60,207 bases of DNA. Origin: Nitrososphaerota archaeon (GTDB taxonomy: Archaea; Thermoproteota; Nitrososphaeria; Nitrososphaerales; CADDZS01). The translations under genes and the position numbers were made by a program. The notes under the pieces are model-generated. The model was not told the origin of the DNA. It saw only the letters and a program-made list of their open reading frames with translations, and did not search any database. This document shows, piece by piece, positions 52,379-60,207 of this stretch; position 1 is the first letter of the stretch, and each line of letters opens with the position of its first letter. Where the stretch lies: assembly GCA_021325255.1 (NCBI GenBank), contig JAJPHP010000069.1, forward strand, positions 1-60,207. The letters are read 5' to 3'.

Positions 52379-53683
52379 CTAACGATGCTGCCTCTCGCCC
52401 CCGCGCCTTTCCTTGCGGTACTTTCCTCTTCCGCCGCCCCTGCGTTCCCTTTCCTCCCTCGGCCCTCTTCCCCTTTGGGGCATGCCCGGACGGAAACGCG
52501 GAGGTCCTCTTTCTTCGCGGGGCACCCTTCTGCGAATCTCTTCCTCTTTGGGCGCTTCCTTGTACTTTTCCTTTATTTCATCCAGGCGAGCTTGAAGAGA
52601 TCCTGCAATCTTTTCATCTTTCGATCCTCTGTAGGTGTCTATTCGAGCAGCGATAGCAATCTTTCCGGCCACCGAACGCGCTATCTTGCCCCTCTGCCAC
52701 TTTGGCGCGCTGTGGACCGCTTCATGCTGAAAGAGTATGCCGTGCTTTGGAGGCCGGGCTCCGCTCTTCAAGGCTCGATATAGGGCCTTCTCCGCCCCGA
52801 GTATCTGTATCGTGCTCGCAGGAAGGATGGCAAGTTTCTGCAGGCCCCCTGCCTTTGCGATCAATCTAGCTCCGATTGAAGGGCCAGCAATCTCGGAAAG
52901 ATTAGGAGCAACCTGTTTCATCGTTTTTTCCACGTGCGCCGCAAGCTTTTCTCGCAGGGCGAAAAGGTGGAGCGCCTCTTCGGCGAGCTGAGTGACCCTG
53001 AGAAGATCCTCCTCCCTCATGTCTGCACCCCTTGACTCCTTTGAGGCATCCGCGATCGCCCTGCTCTTGTTCTTGGAGTAGCCCATCGACTCGAGCTCGT
53101 CCGCGTTGTAATTCTCTCTTGTCCTAAATTTCAGGACGAGTTTCATCAGAGATGGGTTGTCGTCAATCCACGACGTTAGCTCAGGAAAGTGTAGCCCGTA
53201 CCACTCGCGCACCCTCGCGCTCATTATATTGGCGGTCTTGTCAATCTCGTCGAGCGCCTGGACTGACTCCATGGCCTGAAGGTCCGGGTTTGAGGAAAGT
53301 TCCTTTATCTTGAGAGAGGAGGCTTCGAGCGACACGTCCCTTACCGCAGATTGTGCTTCCTCCACGTTCGAGGCCAGGCCCGATGACACCATGGCGTCGA
53401 GCCTCTTTTTGTTAAACTCAGAAGCCTCTACAGGCGAAACCTGCTCTGCTTTAATTCCAGCAGCAGACAGAAGCGGGCCGAGCTCTGCAGTACAAGCTAC
53501 GACATCATCCTCTGACACATTCTGCTTCACCCAGCCAACTTCGCCTTCTGCCAAAGTGCCAGAGCTTGCGTCGACATACCTCCTCGTTCGCTCCTGAGGC
53601 AGAAATTGAAACTTGGAAACTGCCTGTCCCTTTTCATCCAAGAGGAGCAGACCGAGTTCCGTTACGAGGAGGACTAGTTTCAA
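52379..53683 (-). CDS. nop5: Nop5 (Nop56/58) box C/D RNP scaffold protein
   Basis: Bridges fibrillarin and L7Ae on box C/D guide RNA. The 434-residue protein has the N-terminal fibrillarin-binding domain, a long central coiled coil (about residues 120-240) and the Nop domain with IAGPSIGARLIAKAGGLQ, ILGAEKALYRAL and HGILFQHE. The C terminus is a strongly basic Arg/Gly-rich tail (RRVPREERGPPRFRPG) of about 50 residues, longer than in many archaea and reminiscent of eukaryotic tails. Operon with flpA. The stop is TAG. Confidence 0.94.
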   Translation of the reverse strand: MKLVLLVTELGLLLLDEKGQAVSKFQFLPQERTRRYVDASSGTLAEGEVGWVKQNVSEDDVVACTAELGPLLSAAGIKAEQVSPVEASEFNKKRLDAMVSSGLASNVEEAQSAVRDVSLEASSLKIKELSSNPDLQAMESVQALDEIDKTANIMSARVREWYGLHFPELTSWIDDNPSLMKLVLKFRTRENYNADELESMGYSKNKSRAIADASKESRGADMREEDLLRVTQLAEEALHLFALREKLAAHVEKTMKQVAPNLSEIAGPSIGARLIAKAGGLQKLAILPASTIQILGAEKALYRALKSGARPPKHGILFQHEAVHSAPKWQRGKIARSVAGKIAIAARIDTYRGSKDEKIAGSLQARLDEIKEKYKEAPKEEEIRRRVPREERGPPRFRPGMPQRGRGPREERERRGGGRGKYRKERRGGERQHR

Positions 53684-53771
53684 CTAATTAGCTTCCTTTA
53701 GTTGGGATAAATCATTAAACCGTGTGTCTTAAACAGTTTGGTGGAACTTTACGGGGTCCGTCAAGTAGAAG

Positions 53772-54728
53772 TTGCCGCGCGCTGACAAGCAAACGAAGAA
53801 AGAAATCGCAAATCCCCCGAACATCAGCACGGATATTTGCGGTATTTCGCTCCAATCCCCGACGATGCTCGCTTCAGGAGTCCTAGGCATTTCATTTGAC
53901 CTCTTCCCTAGGATAATCCAGTCGGGCTGCGGTGCGATTGTATCAAAATCCATCGGACTGGAGCCCCGTGATGGCTACGGGAATCCAGCTATGACTGGCG
54001 TCGAATCGGGGTATCTGAACGCGATAGGACTGGCAAATCCCGGCGCGGGTGAATTTCTTCAAGAGATCAATGATTACAAAGGTCCGAAATTTCCGCTTAT
54101 CATGAGCATCTTCGCTGACTCTCCGGATAACTTTGCAAAGCTGGCGGGCATCTTCGACCTGGCCGAAAGGGTGAAGGGCATAGAGTTGAACCTCTCCTGC
54201 CCCCACGTGAAGGAGACGGGATCGGAGATTGGATCCAGCCCGGAGAACGCATCCGAAGTTGTTAGGCAGGTCAAGCGTGCAACGCGCAAACCTGTATTCG
54301 CAAAGATGCCCGCTAGCCTTCCAAATGTCGGAATCTGGTCGAAAGCAGTCGAGTCGGCGGGCGCCGACGCGATAGTCGCGATCAACACCATACGCGCGAT
54401 GAGGATTGACGTGGAGGCAAAAAAAGCAATTCTCTCAAACAAGGTGGGGGGAATCTCGGGGCCGGCGTTGAAGCCGGTCGGCGTGCGCTGCGTGTATGAA
54501 GCTTACCAATCGGTTGACATTCCAATCGTGGGTGTCGGTGGAGTCTCGACCTGGGAGGATGCAGTCGAGTACTTTCTCGCTGGTGCGACTTGCGTGCAAA
54601 TCGGGAGCGCCATGGGGAGTAGCAATTTTCTATCTACCTTTACTTTGCTCAACAAGGGCCTGGGACAATACGTCAAAGATCACGGCTACACTTCATATAA
54701 GGAGATGATTGGTGCTGCTCACAATTGA
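53772..54728 (+). CDS. pyrD: Dihydroorotate dehydrogenase (class 1B catalytic subunit)
   Basis: Oxidises dihydroorotate to orotate in pyrimidine synthesis with FMN. Family motifs are TMLASGVLGISFD, NAIGLANPG, ELNLSCPHVKE with the catalytic base Cys of class 1B, GGISGPALKPVGVR and VGVGGVSTWEDAVEYFLAGA. The length of 318 includes a polar N-terminal extension starting at TTG. The PyrK electron-transfer gene overlaps its 3' end by 20 bp, so this is a NAD+-linked PyrD-PyrK enzyme. Confidence 0.94.
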   Translation: MPRADKQTKKEIANPPNISTDICGISLQSPTMLASGVLGISFDLFPRIIQSGCGAIVSKSIGLEPRDGYGNPAMTGVESGYLNAIGLANPGAGEFLQEINDYKGPKFPLIMSIFADSPDNFAKLAGIFDLAERVKGIELNLSCPHVKETGSEIGSSPENASEVVRQVKRATRKPVFAKMPASLPNVGIWSKAVESAGADAIVAINTIRAMRIDVEAKKAILSNKVGGISGPALKPVGVRCVYEAYQSVDIPIVGVGGVSTWEDAVEYFLAGATCVQIGSAMGSSNFLSTFTLLNKGLGQYVKDHGYTSYKEMIGAAHN

Positions 54729-55533
54729 CACAGTACGTTCCATCAGGGTCGAGAGAGTCGTCCAGGAATCCAGTAACATACGCACTTTCGTCTTCAAGGA
54801 CCTTCTCTGCGAAAGCGCGCTCCCGGGGCAGTTTCTCATGGTGTGGCTCCCCGGCGTGGGAGAGTTCCCTATGAGCGTCTCACTCCCCTACCCAAGGAAG
54901 ATGAGCAGCATCGCGGTCAAGGCGATGGGCGAAGGATCTAGGGCGCTATATGAGGCAAAACAGGGAGCAATACTAGGTGTGCGCGGTCCGTATGGCAATC
55001 GATTTGCTGTAAATCGAAGATTCAAACGCGTTCTCCTCGTCGGAGGCGGGACCGGAATGGCTCCGCTGATTACTCTTGCAAGGTCACTTTCGTCACAATC
55101 TGGTTTGAAGGTACTCACGGTGATTGGGGCTAAGACGAAGGAAGAGCTCCCATTCCTAAACGAAACTAAAAAGTTCCTGGGCTCGAAGAACGTGTATCCG
55201 ACTACGGACGACGGCTCTCTTGGTTTCAAGGGTTTAGTTCACGAGCAGGTTGAGGAACTGGTCGAGCAGAGGGGCTTTGACATGATCTATTCATGCGGTC
55301 CAGAGCGAATGATGCTCGAGGTGTTCAGGATTGCAAAGAATGCAAAGATTCCGGTGCAGTTCAGCCTCGAAAGGATCATGAAGTGCGGCATGGGCATCTG
55401 CGGGAGCTGCACTATTGGAGATGTCGTTTTGTGTAAGGACGGCCCGGTTCTGAATGAGAATGAACTAGACCGAATAGGTAGGGAGTTCGGGCATCTGCAT
55501 AGGGACAAAACGGGCAAACTTTGCCCGATTTGA
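54709..55533 (+). CDS. pyrK: Dihydroorotate dehydrogenase electron-transfer subunit
   Basis: FAD- and [2Fe-2S]-containing subunit passing electrons from PyrD to NAD+. A ferredoxin-reductase-type N terminus has FAD and NAD segments (GQFLMVWLPGVGEFPMSV, VLLVGGGTGMAPL). The C terminus has the 2Fe-2S cysteines in CGMGICGSC plus a later Cys in VVLC. It overlaps pyrD by 20 bp (start TTG 54709 or GTG 54712), showing translational coupling. Length 274 is normal. Confidence 0.93.
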   Translation: MVLLTIDTVRSIRVERVVQESSNIRTFVFKDLLCESALPGQFLMVWLPGVGEFPMSVSLPYPRKMSSIAVKAMGEGSRALYEAKQGAILGVRGPYGNRFAVNRRFKRVLLVGGGTGMAPLITLARSLSSQSGLKVLTVIGAKTKEELPFLNETKKFLGSKNVYPTTDDGSLGFKGLVHEQVEELVEQRGFDMIYSCGPERMMLEVFRIAKNAKIPVQFSLERIMKCGMGICGSCTIGDVVLCKDGPVLNENELDRIGREFGHLHRDKTGKLCPI

Positions 55534-55669
55534 TCCTCTCGAAGAGAATCCGACTGGTACGACATACCTGGGATCTCATTTTTTCTTTGATTCTCGCCTC
55601 TTGACCTGTGATGGATTCTTCTTCACATCCAGAATTATTTAGAGCATTCTTTCTTAGTTATGAACCGAA

Positions 55670-56410
55670 TTGACGAAGGGGCCATCAAAGACCCAGACTG
55701 AAACACGTACTATGGAGTCTTGGGGATTTAGGTGTGAAATCTGCGCAATCGATTTTCATACGAAGCGAGCGTTGGTCGGGCACCATGTCTAGGAGCACAA
55801 ACCGAGAATTCGCCATTTGTGTAGCGGCACGTTCGAAACGCGAGGCAAGCTTGGGTTGCACAAAATCCAAGTGCGTGGTTTCGCCAGATAGCAGTCAGGC
55901 GGCCGACTCGTCGGTGGCTGGAACAAGGGATTGCCACAGATGGAAGCATTTGGAACAGCGCAACCTCATCATGGCGAGCAAGACTTCATGAGACTGCTTA
56001 ACGATCCGGAGATGCTGAAGAGGAGAAGGGTCACGCGAAGATATCACGAAGACATGGTCCTCCAAAAGGAATTGGAACTCAGGGCGAAGGGCTACGGGAC
56101 ATTTTGTACTTCTAACTATACTCGACATAGCAGGATACCGGATATTATCGCGATTTCGCAGGATGGAAAAGTTATTGCCCTAGAAATGGAAACAATTCGG
56201 CGTTAGAAGAGTAGCATTGAATGTCTAAGAAAGAAATACACGGAGCTACTAGTGAGAGAAGGATTCTTTGATGATGTGATTGTAGAAGGCTTTCTGCCTC
56301 CGAATTTCAATCAGGAAGATTCAAATACGCGGCACCAAATTATGGAAATATCAAAGAAAGGTGAAGAGCCGCGCCAACCCACGGATCACTTACCAAAGCC
56401 GGAAAAGTAA
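55670..56410 (+). pseudogene. Zinc-finger plus nuclease-like frame interrupted by three in-frame TAG codons
   Basis: One frame runs from TTG 55670 (or ATG 55712) to TAA 56408-56410, with TAG at 55790-55792, 55889-55891 and 56204-56206 and no TAA or TGA. The translation gives a C2H2-like finger (FRCEICAIDFHTKRALVGHH), whose last His lies after the first TAG. A degraded second finger follows (LCSGTFETRGKLGLHK), then GGWNKGLP and a domain with DMVLQKELELRAKGYG and PDIIAISQDGKVIALEMET, recalling PD-(D/E)xK nucleases. The tail continues after the third TAG as KSSIECLRKKYTELL. The second finger lacks its first Cys, which favours decay; suppression of UAG is the alternative. Confidence 0.6.
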
Positions 56411-56538
56411 GATCACAAACACCTAAACTACAGGGCCGAGTCAGAGTAGGTCCTATTCCGAAGGAAAGAAACAGACGTACTTTTATGAAGCGATACGAGC
56501 AGAAACGAAAACCAGGTCAAAACTGGATTAACGTTTAG
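56371..56538 (+). CDS. Ribosomal protein S30e without a recognisable start codon
   Basis: Codons from 56374 read PTHGSLTKAGKVRSQTPKLQ, which fits the archaeal S30e N terminus, and end PGQNWINV before TAG 56536-56538. The protein would be 55 residues, the normal size. At the position of the initiator Met stands GCG (56371-56373), and an in-frame TGA lies three codons further upstream (56362-56364), so no ATG, GTG or TTG can start it. A purine-rich AAAGAAAGGTGA sits 7-19 bases upstream as a ribosome site would. It overlaps the end of the amber-interrupted frame in another frame. A non-standard start, a base error, or a dead copy are all possible. Confidence 0.75.
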   Translation, partial: APTHGSLTKAGKVRSQTPKLQGRVRVGPIPKERNRRTFMKRYEQKRKPGQNWINV

Positions 56539-56596
56539 ACTAAATTATCAAGGCTAGACATTTGTGAGAGTTAGCGTAAGCGCTAGGGTGAACTTT

Positions 56597-57240
56597 CTAC
56601 TCCTCTCCTCCCGACTTGGCATCATTTCCAGGGTAGACGCTAACCCTTGAGATTTCCACATTCGCATGATCAAGGGATCCTTCTAGCAGCAGACGGCGGC
56701 GTACTAAATTTCCGAGGATTCTCTAGCAGAACAGTCGGTTTGGATATCTAGCACTAGCTGCTTCCTTGTTTCGGTATATGTCGCCGCTGGATAGATCTCC
56801 GTCTGTTCGCAGCGTTGAAACTTGGCAGACCGAAATTTCCTCTTTCCTATTCGCGAGTGAATGGGATAGACCTCCCCTTTGTTGTCTCGCGCGAACCCTA
56901 TGATGTTCGACGATCGTCCTTTTTCCCAATTATATCTTAAGAAAAGTTCTCCCTCTTCGCAAAAATACTTCTGCTCTTCGAACTCGACTGTCTGAGCCAC
57001 TTTCTTTTCTTTCCCTATGGAGAAAAGGACTTTTCCCCAGTTGTAAAAGCCTTCTTTCCGTTTTCCATGAGATCTTCTGGCCCGCCTCTTTAGTTCGGTA
57101 TTTGGGAGGTTTGGGTATTCTTGGGAAGACGCAAGAAAGAAGGCAAAGAGCCTAAAGAGATTTGAAAGCTGGGGGATGCTACCTTGTAATCTTCGCCTCA
57201 CCGTACACTTCCAGCAGTCTTCTTTTGCTTGGCTCCTCAA
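56597..57240 (-). CDS. Hypothetical basic protein, possibly frameshifted at its 3' end
   Basis: Not recognised. The frame 56704-57240 (178 codons, TTG) reads like coding from about 57110: KRRARRSHGKRKEGFYNWGK, then VEFEEQKYFCEEGELFLRYN and IIGFARDNKGEVYPIHS, an apparently beta-rich domain. It stops at 56704. A neighbouring frame continues from about 56710 with LGNLVRRRLLLEGSLDHANV and stops at 56597, so one further frameshift may exist. The 5' part overlaps the end of tyrS and is not convincing, so the true start is unclear. Confidence 0.4.
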
Positions 57241-58255
57241 AATGTGATCTGATTGGAGTTATTACTTCGTTTATGGCTCTTGCCACGTTTGATTTAAGGT
57301 CAGCAGGATGTATCTCATTCTTCCTGTATGCCTCTTCAAGCTCCTTGTAGGAGCCAAACTCCTGGTCTCCGCCGTATCGTGCTGGTCTTTCCACTTCAAA
57401 CCTGTCTTTGGATCTGAATATGATGTATCGTACAAGCTCAAGGATGGGATTCATTTCAGACTGCCTCTCGGGGCACCACGCCTTATGTAATTTTGATTTG
57501 ATTTCTTCCTCTGTGTCGTGGATGAATATGGCGGTCCAGGGCTTTGACTTGCTCATCTTCGCAGCTATTGTCTGCGAAAGTTTGTCTTCACCCTCAGCTT
57601 CTTCTGGTTTCGCTAGTCCCATCAGCAGGTGATGGTGAATCGGAACTGGCGGCTTCCATCCGAGTTTCGGAAATATCTCTCTAGTGAGCACGTGGATCTT
57701 TCTTTGGTCCGTACCTCCCTGAGGCATGTCTTCGCCGAGGTACTTCACGTCCGTGCCCTGCATTGAAGGGTAAAGGAGTTGTGCGACGTCTAGCTTTTCC
57801 TTCTCACTCCTTCCCATTATCGTGACGGCTCTCAGTGCTCTTTGAAGGGTCATGTGAGTTGAGAACCTCACCACATCCTTCCAGTAGGAATCGTTGCCGC
57901 GATATAGGTCTGAACCATAGACAATCTTGACACCGGGGCAGTAGAACTTGAACGCTTCTTCGTAGTACTTTGCGGCGGTTAGGATCTTTTCCCAGTCCCT
58001 CCCGAGCTTGTTATTGATGAAACTGTGCCAGTCCGCGAGGTAAACCTTGCAATCGACTCCAGCCTTCATCAGGTCGTTGATTTTGGTCCCACTTACGATT
58101 AAAGTGCCCAGGTGAAGGAATCCGCTTATCTCAAAGCCGATGTAGTGCTTTGGGTGAGCGTTTGTCTCAAGTAGAGTACTGAGGTCACTTTCCGTTATCA
58201 CTTCCTCGGTCGGTTCCTTCATTACAAGCTCGAGCTTGCTTTCCAAGTCGGCCAA
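57179..58255 (-). CDS. tyrS: Tyrosyl-tRNA synthetase
   Basis: Class Ic synthetase charging tRNA-Tyr, archaeal short form of 358 residues. The Tyr-binding HYIGFEISGFLHLGTL (HIGH-type element), YPSMQGTDVKYLGEDMPQGGTDQRK and the complete KMSKSKPW motif are present. The C-terminal anticodon-binding helical part ends LLEVYGEAKITR. The archaeal enzyme is distinct from the bacterial form and recognises C1-G72 of archaeal tRNA-Tyr. Its 3' end overlaps the hypothetical frame downstream. Confidence 0.95.
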   Translation of the reverse strand: MADLESKLELVMKEPTEEVITESDLSTLLETNAHPKHYIGFEISGFLHLGTLIVSGTKINDLMKAGVDCKVYLADWHSFINNKLGRDWEKILTAAKYYEEAFKFYCPGVKIVYGSDLYRGNDSYWKDVVRFSTHMTLQRALRAVTIMGRSEKEKLDVAQLLYPSMQGTDVKYLGEDMPQGGTDQRKIHVLTREIFPKLGWKPPVPIHHHLLMGLAKPEEAEGEDKLSQTIAAKMSKSKPWTAIFIHDTEEEIKSKLHKAWCPERQSEMNPILELVRYIIFRSKDRFEVERPARYGGDQEFGSYKELEEAYRKNEIHPADLKSNVARAINEVITPIRSHFEEPSKRRLLEVYGEAKITR

Positions 58256-58647
58256 CTTTTTTGACTTCTTTCACTCTTGAGTGCCTGATCTGATATGTCT
58301 TTGGCTATGAAAAGTGCAACATGAATTGACTTGCGATCCATACAGACTTTGTCGCGCTTCCTATTCCATTCAGCGAAAGATTACACGATCTGTTTAGTCC
58401 CTCTGCGATTTGCAATTTTCAAGAAGGGCCGAGCGAGTTTTGTTTTGAGAGTCAGATCTCTAGCCAATTACTCAGCACTCCATCAGGAATTGCTCTGCTT
58501 CTTCGATCAGCTCTTCAGTATCTCGAACCACTGAATTCGATCTCTCGGTTCTTTCATCGCAATCTTGAGGGCCGGTAAATGTCAAGCGCTCAAGCGCTTA
58601 ACTCCTGCGAGTACAGGAATTTCTTTATTTAACCAGCCATATCGTCT
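58256..58647. other. 392-bp intergenic region
   Basis: No gene recognised. A TATA-like CTTTATTTAACC at about 58621-58632 probably serves the cyclase-like gene to the right (predicted start near 58652). The left end probably holds the tyrS promoter. Confidence 0.4.
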
Positions 58648-59647
58648 GTGAATGAATTGCAGAGCTGGGATGGGAACGTCGCTAATCAGAGGGTCTTCGA
58701 GTGGCTTCTCGAGAAGAGTCAGCCATCGGTTCGCTATTTTACTCTAGTCGAACTCCTGGGGAAACGACAAGATGATCCCGAAGTAAAGGAAGCGTATTCC
58801 GGCATTTCGCGGAGAGGGTGGGCTCATGATATTTTACTCTTGCAAAAGCCTGATGGTTCCTGGGAGTCCGATAGGAGATCTCCCTATGGCTTTGGAAAGC
58901 TCTACAGGCCGAAATACACCGCAACAAACTGGATGGCTCTCGTCTTGTCGGATCTCGGACTTACAAAGAGCAACAAGCAGGTCAAAAAGGCGGCGGACCT
59001 TTTCTTCAAGGAGTGGCTCGCTATACCTTCTGGCGAAAACATATTCCACGACGAAGTGTGTATTGTCGGAAACACGGCGAGGATGCTCACTCGATTCGGC
59101 TACGGTGACGAACCGAAGGTCAAGAAACTATTCGACAGGCTAGTTGAGGACCAGAAGGAGGGCAGGAGGCTGGCACTGCTTCGACTCTAACAAAGGTACT
59201 TTGGACTGCTGGGAAGGACTGGCCGCGTTTGCAGCACTTCCCAAACCATTGCTGACGAGAAGAATCAAGAATTCGATTGAAAGAGGGGCAGAGTTTTACC
59301 TCAAGAGGAGGCTGTTCAAAGATGATGGCGGAAAATACCTGCCATGGTTTCGCTTCCATTACCCAAACCACTACTACTATGACGTCCTTGTAGGGCTGGA
59401 AGTGATAACAAGGCTTGGCTACGGCGCCGACAAGCGCTTGCAGCCCGCTCTGAATCTCCTTGGAGAAAAGCGGCGGGCGGACGGAAGTTGGTTGCTCGAT
59501 GCGGTCCACCCCGACATAGGGAAGGGAGCCGGATACCCTATTAGAAGGAGAGTCAAGCGATTTGCCCTAGAGGAACCGGGGAAGCCTAGCAAGTGGATCA
59601 CCCTGAATGCACTCAGAGTTTTGAAAAGGGTGGAAGAAGCTAGCTAG
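58648..59647 (+). pseudogene. Terpene-cyclase-like (prenyltransferase/squalene-oxidase repeat) protein with one frameshift
   Basis: Two frames join into one protein of about 330 residues. The first (58648 to about 59165) has GWAHDILLLQKPDGSWESD and IFHDEVCIVGNTARML. The second (about 59165 to 59647) has GGWHCFDSNKGTLDCWEGL, YPNHYYYDVLVGLEVI and RADGSWLLDAVHPDIG. The repeated DGSW/DGGW motifs and helical pairs match the alpha/alpha toroid of squalene-hopene cyclases and related repeats. One extra base (or a two-base loss) near 59160-59170 breaks the DGGWHC motif. Start GTG 58648, or TTG 58657, near the predicted transcript start. It lacks a clear DxDD cyclase acid. Confidence 0.72.
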
Positions 59648-60207
59648 ACTGCATCGAATAGCGTAATTCTCTATTCGCACTTTTTTCCTCAAACGAGGGC
59701 TTTCAATTCGGCCCGAGTTTCATTGGAGCTGAGTACTCATGGCCTTATGTCCCTTAAAGTTAGAAAACCACAATTGAAGCGTAATCCGTAGAGAGAAGAG
59801 TAGCCCAATCCCCTATGAATGCCAAAACCTCCGAGAATCATGCAGCTCTAAGAGGCAGTAACATTGTGCGAATCCGCGAGACTTGGCCCCGACGAAATAC
59901 TTCCCATGTAGGCCATCGGAACAAGAAAGAAGAACGACAGGACACCAACGATGATTACGAGCATAATCAAATTTCGACGAAAATGGCTTCTCGGTGTCGT
60001 AGAATGCGTTGCGAGTCTAAGTAAGGCATCCTAGAATCTTGAATTTACACATTGTGATTTTCCCGGCATTTGACCCGCATAATTAGCTTCTCTTTCAACT
60101 GGCTTTGGCACATTAACCGAATTGAGCAGGCAGTCTCGCTATTATTGACAAATTGTACGTCAACACCTTCAGCCTGATCTCGTTTTTCTGACCTCTCCTC
60201 TTCTTCG
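59648..60207. other. Terminal 560 bp, mostly without recognised genes
   Basis: Contains one possible short membrane protein on the minus strand (59848-59970). A 69-codon plus-strand frame at 59815-60024 is antisense to it and has no recognisable features. A further gene may begin beyond the window edge. Confidence 0.35.
59848..59970 (-). CDS. Possible one-helix membrane miniprotein, 40 residues
   Basis: A minus-strand frame of 40 codons from TTG 59968-59970 (ATG two codons in). It begins MIMLVIIVGVLSFFFLVPMA, a clear membrane segment, then YMGSISSGPSLAD and a short polar tail ending in TAG. The frame extends upstream with basic residues (HFRRN), consistent with the positive-inside rule, so the true start may be further up. 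No family recognised. Short hydrophobic frames can arise by chance. Confidence 0.35.
   Translation of the reverse strand: MIMLVIIVGVLSFFFLVPMAYMGSISSGPSLADSHNVTAS

Noticed and set aside
55670..56410. Global reassignment of TAG to a sense codon
   Set aside because: TAG ends cca, nop5, the TFE-beta gene and the DUF5679 gene, so it is a normal stop; only local suppression or gene decay remain.
1..60207. CRISPR arrays, insertion sequences, integrase-attachment pairs, rRNA genes
   Set aside because: No regularly spaced repeats, transposase motifs, or rRNA core sequences were found by reading; short-range hairpins are single.

Overview
The window looks like a chromosomal segment of a TACK archaeon, most likely a non-ammonia-oxidising relative of the Thaumarchaeota (Nitrososphaeria). 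The reasons are its information-processing genes (TFB next to a TFE-beta/RPC39-type factor, Gar1, fibrillarin, Nop5, archaeal class I CCA enzyme, deoxyhypusine synthase, S30e, Trm1, Trm-G10), archaeal TATA boxes about 26 nt upstream of many TTG/ATG starts (leaderless or nearly leaderless), and tRNA genes carrying several intron-like insertions. No amo genes, rRNA, CRISPR array, insertion sequence or phage module is seen. The assignment is inference; no phylogeny was run.

Layout. 0.1-10 kb: an insertion-bearing tRNA, a RIO-like kinase, CCA-adding enzyme, ThpR, a UPF0200/UPF0201 pair, RNase Z, Trm-G10, PRPP synthetase and a glycogen-debranching enzyme. 10.9-18.6 kb: a seven-gene minus-strand acyl-CoA catabolic block (amidohydrolase, thiolase, ferritin-like diiron protein, PaaG-like isomerase, enoyl-CoA hydratase, CaiB/BaiF CoA-transferase, 3-hydroxyacyl-CoA dehydrogenase) that could form a complete beta-oxidation-like route with an oxygenase-type protein inside it. 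18.7-20.6 kb: a thioredoxin interrupted exactly at its CXXC active site by a 370-residue intein with a LAGLIDADG endonuclease, then archease. 20.9-27.3 kb: a tRNA-Ser-like gene with insertions, a TrkA protein, an MscS channel, CysRS, small zinc-binding and hypothetical proteins, a universal stress protein with palindromes at its promoter, and a 2TM protein.

27.8-38.5 kb is the more accessory part: a Ca2+-type P-ATPase, membrane proteins, a metallo-beta-lactamase hydrolase, a truncated acetyltransferase, an alpha/beta-hydrolase broken by two frameshifts, an ArsR-type regulator preceded by a 10-bp inverted repeat, and a beta-propeller surface protein. 38.8-55.5 kb is housekeeping: tRNA-Cys with two insertions, K+-independent-type H+-pyrophosphatase (one apparent frameshift), deoxyhypusine synthase, NAD(P)HX dehydratase, a UbiE-like methyltransferase, asparaginase, PadR, Gar1-TFB-TFE-beta, RlmE/Trm1, THEP1, RNase HII, fibrillarin-Nop5 and PyrD-PyrK. 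55.6-60.2 kb holds a zinc-finger/nuclease-like frame with three in-frame TAG codons, an S30e gene with no recognisable start codon, a hypothetical protein, TyrRS and a frameshifted terpene-cyclase-like protein.

The strongest unusual observation is the intein at the thioredoxin CXXC motif. Its Cys1 is the second active-site cysteine and the other catalytic cysteine is extein residue -3, the geometry of a redox-switchable intein. The amber-interrupted frame and the start-less S30e are the next most notable. Several single-base frameshifts (hppA, the hydrolase, the cyclase-like gene) may be assembly indels rather than biology.
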